A stretch of 64,000 nucleotides of DNA from NCBI GenBank assembly GCA_016713665.1, contig JADJOR010000009.1, positions 248,001 through 312,000 on the forward strand, in the 5' to 3' direction. Below, piece by piece: positions 63,186 through 64,000 of this stretch (within the stretch, counting starts at the first letter, position 1; the number at the start of each line of letters is the position of its first letter). The position numbers and the translations under genes were made by a program. The notes under the pieces are model-generated. The model saw only the letters and a program-made list of their open reading frames with translations. It made no database searches and was not told where the DNA came from. The stretch is from Deltaproteobacteria bacterium. Its GTDB lineage: Bacteria > Myxococcota_A > UBA9160 > UBA4427.

Positions 63186-64000
63186 TTATCGCGGGACGGG
63201 AACGCGCGCATCCCGGGATCCGACGGGACCGCCGAGCGGGTCGGCGTCTTCGTTCGGAAGCGGTTCCCTCGCGCTCTTCGGGCCCGCGGGTCGGAGGCTG
63301 CGTGCGGCCACGAGGGCGAGGGCGCCGGTGAGGACGACGCCCGGGAGGCTGCCGAGCGACGAGGCGGCGGGGCCGAGGAAGGGGCCTTCGACCTCGTAGG
63401 TCGTGCCGGGGCTGCGCTGACTGCTGAAATAGAGGCGGCGGCCATCCGGCGAGAGGGCGGGGCCGGCGATCTCGCTGCCGAGCTGGCCGGTGACCTGGAC
63501 GATGGGCTTGACCTGCCCCGTCGTCGTCAGCGCGACGATCTGGAGATCGCCGGGATCCTCTGCGACGTAGAGATCGCCGATCGGGGTCGCGAGCAGATTG
63601 TCGACGCCCGAGAGTGCGTTCATCGAAGCGCTCGCGCGGTCGTAGCGGATCTCGATCCGATCGGTCGCCGTGCCGATCCGCCAGACGCGGTCGTCGCCCT
63701 TGGTCGTGAAGAAGATCTGGTCGGCGTGGTAGTCGATGCCTTCGCCGCCGTTGAAGCGCGTGGCGGCGGCGACCTGGAAGCGCGTCTGGGTCTGCGCGGC
63801 GAGGGGATCGGGGACGACGTGCCAGGCGAGGGGACGGCTCTGACCCGGGGCGATCGGTCCCTGACCGTTCGGATCGAGGATCTGCGCGGCCTCGAGGACG
63901 CCGCTCGCGAGGCTCGGGTAGGCCGCCGGTGTGAAGCGGTAGAGCAGGCTGTCCGGTCGGTCTTCCGTCAGGTAGAGCTTGCCCCGAACCGGATCGACCG
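63186..64000 (-). CDS. PhoX-like (DUF839) phosphatase-type protein, N-terminus outside window
   Basis: The reading frame enters from the right edge and ends at 63186. The 271 visible residues have the PhoX/DUF839 pattern: GKLYLTEDRPDSLLYRFTPA, FNGGEGIDYHADQIFFTTKG, DDRVWRIGTATDRIEIRYD and PALSPDGRRLYFSSQRSPG. The end has a single hydrophobic span (LPGVVLTGALALVAARSL) and a charged tail, as in sorted or membrane-anchored surface proteins. PhoX is a calcium and iron-dependent alkaline phosphatase. Its metal ligands lie mostly in the missing part. It fits the neighbouring phosphoesterase-like surface genes. Confidence 0.75.
   Translation of the reverse strand, partial: VDPVRGKLYLTEDRPDSLLYRFTPAAYPSLASGVLEAAQILDPNGQGPIAPGQSRPLAWHVVPDPLAAQTQTRFQVAAATRFNGGEGIDYHADQIFFTTKGDDRVWRIGTATDRIEIRYDRASASMNALSGVDNLLATPIGDLYVAEDPGDLQIVALTTTGQVKPIVQVTGQLGSEIAGPALSPDGRRLYFSSQRSPGTTYEVEGPFLGPAASSLGSLPGVVLTGALALVAARSLRPAGPKSAREPLPNEDADPLGGPVGSRDARVPVPR

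Noticed and set aside
1..64000. tRNA, rRNA, phage, integron or toxin-antitoxin genes
   Set aside because: I looked for typical sequence and gene patterns by eye and found none; a dedicated scan could still find short RNA genes.

Overview
This 64 kb window is high-GC, gene-dense bacterial DNA with no rRNA, tRNA, CRISPR array, phage or insertion sequence that I can recognise. Its gene content suggests a former deltaproteobacterial lineage (Myxococcota, Desulfobacterota or Binatota-like), but no phylogenetic marker gene is present. The pointers are acyl-CoA dehydrogenase pairs, a thiolase-like protein with a zinc-ribbon partner, an F420-type nitroreductase, ECF sigma factors, a DWG-type serine/threonine kinase, Cys-rich LamG surface proteins, a PEP-CTERM protein and a selenoprotein. 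Many genes carry single-base shifts in G/C runs. Most of these look like assembly or base-calling errors rather than gene decay.

Layout. 1-4 kb: a truncated ornithine/lysine decarboxylase-type gene, divergent from a small membrane protein and a PQQ quinohemoprotein dehydrogenase, closed by a strong two-hairpin terminator. 4-7.6 kb: a two-gene acyl-CoA dehydrogenase operon behind a palindromic operator, then a HAD phosphatase and a small MshEN-like protein. 7.8-10.2 kb: a HAD mutase-like gene coupled to a GT-C glycosyltransferase. 10.2-19.0 kb: an eight-gene minus-strand surface-glycan operon (SDR, DegT aminotransferase, nucleotidyltransferase-PfkB fusion, flippase-like protein, sulfotransferase, PLP decarboxylase, ATP-grasp, GT2), mostly with 4-bp start/stop overlaps. 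19.3-22.9 kb: two tandem GT-C paralogues divergent from it. 22.9-30.5 kb: a frameshifted transsulfuration-type enzyme, a molybdopterin oxidoreductase, DUF1990, F420-type nitroreductase, MaoC, an alkylsulfatase-like metallo-beta-lactamase and an SDR. 30.5-30.95 kb: a large palindromic non-coding element.

31-38.3 kb is regulatory and envelope-related: a kinase, a TPR/outer-membrane-barrel protein, a small exported protein, an ECF sigma / zinc anti-sigma / subtilase operon, and a second ECF sigma factor. 38.5-44 kb holds GT-C membrane proteins, a dienelactone hydrolase-MaoC fusion and a TPR protein. 44.1-49.2 kb is a plus-strand lipid-oxidation group: P450, beta-propeller, thiolase-like protein with a histone-like Lys/Ala tail, and a DUF35 zinc-ribbon partner. 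49.3-50.0 kb encodes a membrane-anchored thioredoxin-fold selenoprotein with an in-frame UGA and a SECIS-like hairpin. 50.2-51.1 kb: a Trp-rich small protein and a phytanoyl-CoA dioxygenase-like gene.

51.3-64 kb is a cell-surface region. Three tandem LamG/Cys-rich genes share a nearly identical repeat, and two of them carry a metallophosphoesterase domain. They are followed by a PEP-CTERM LamG/phytase-like protein, a DUF1214 protein and a truncated PhoX-like protein. Several of these are phosphoesterase-type proteins, so a role in extracellular phosphate-ester use is possible.
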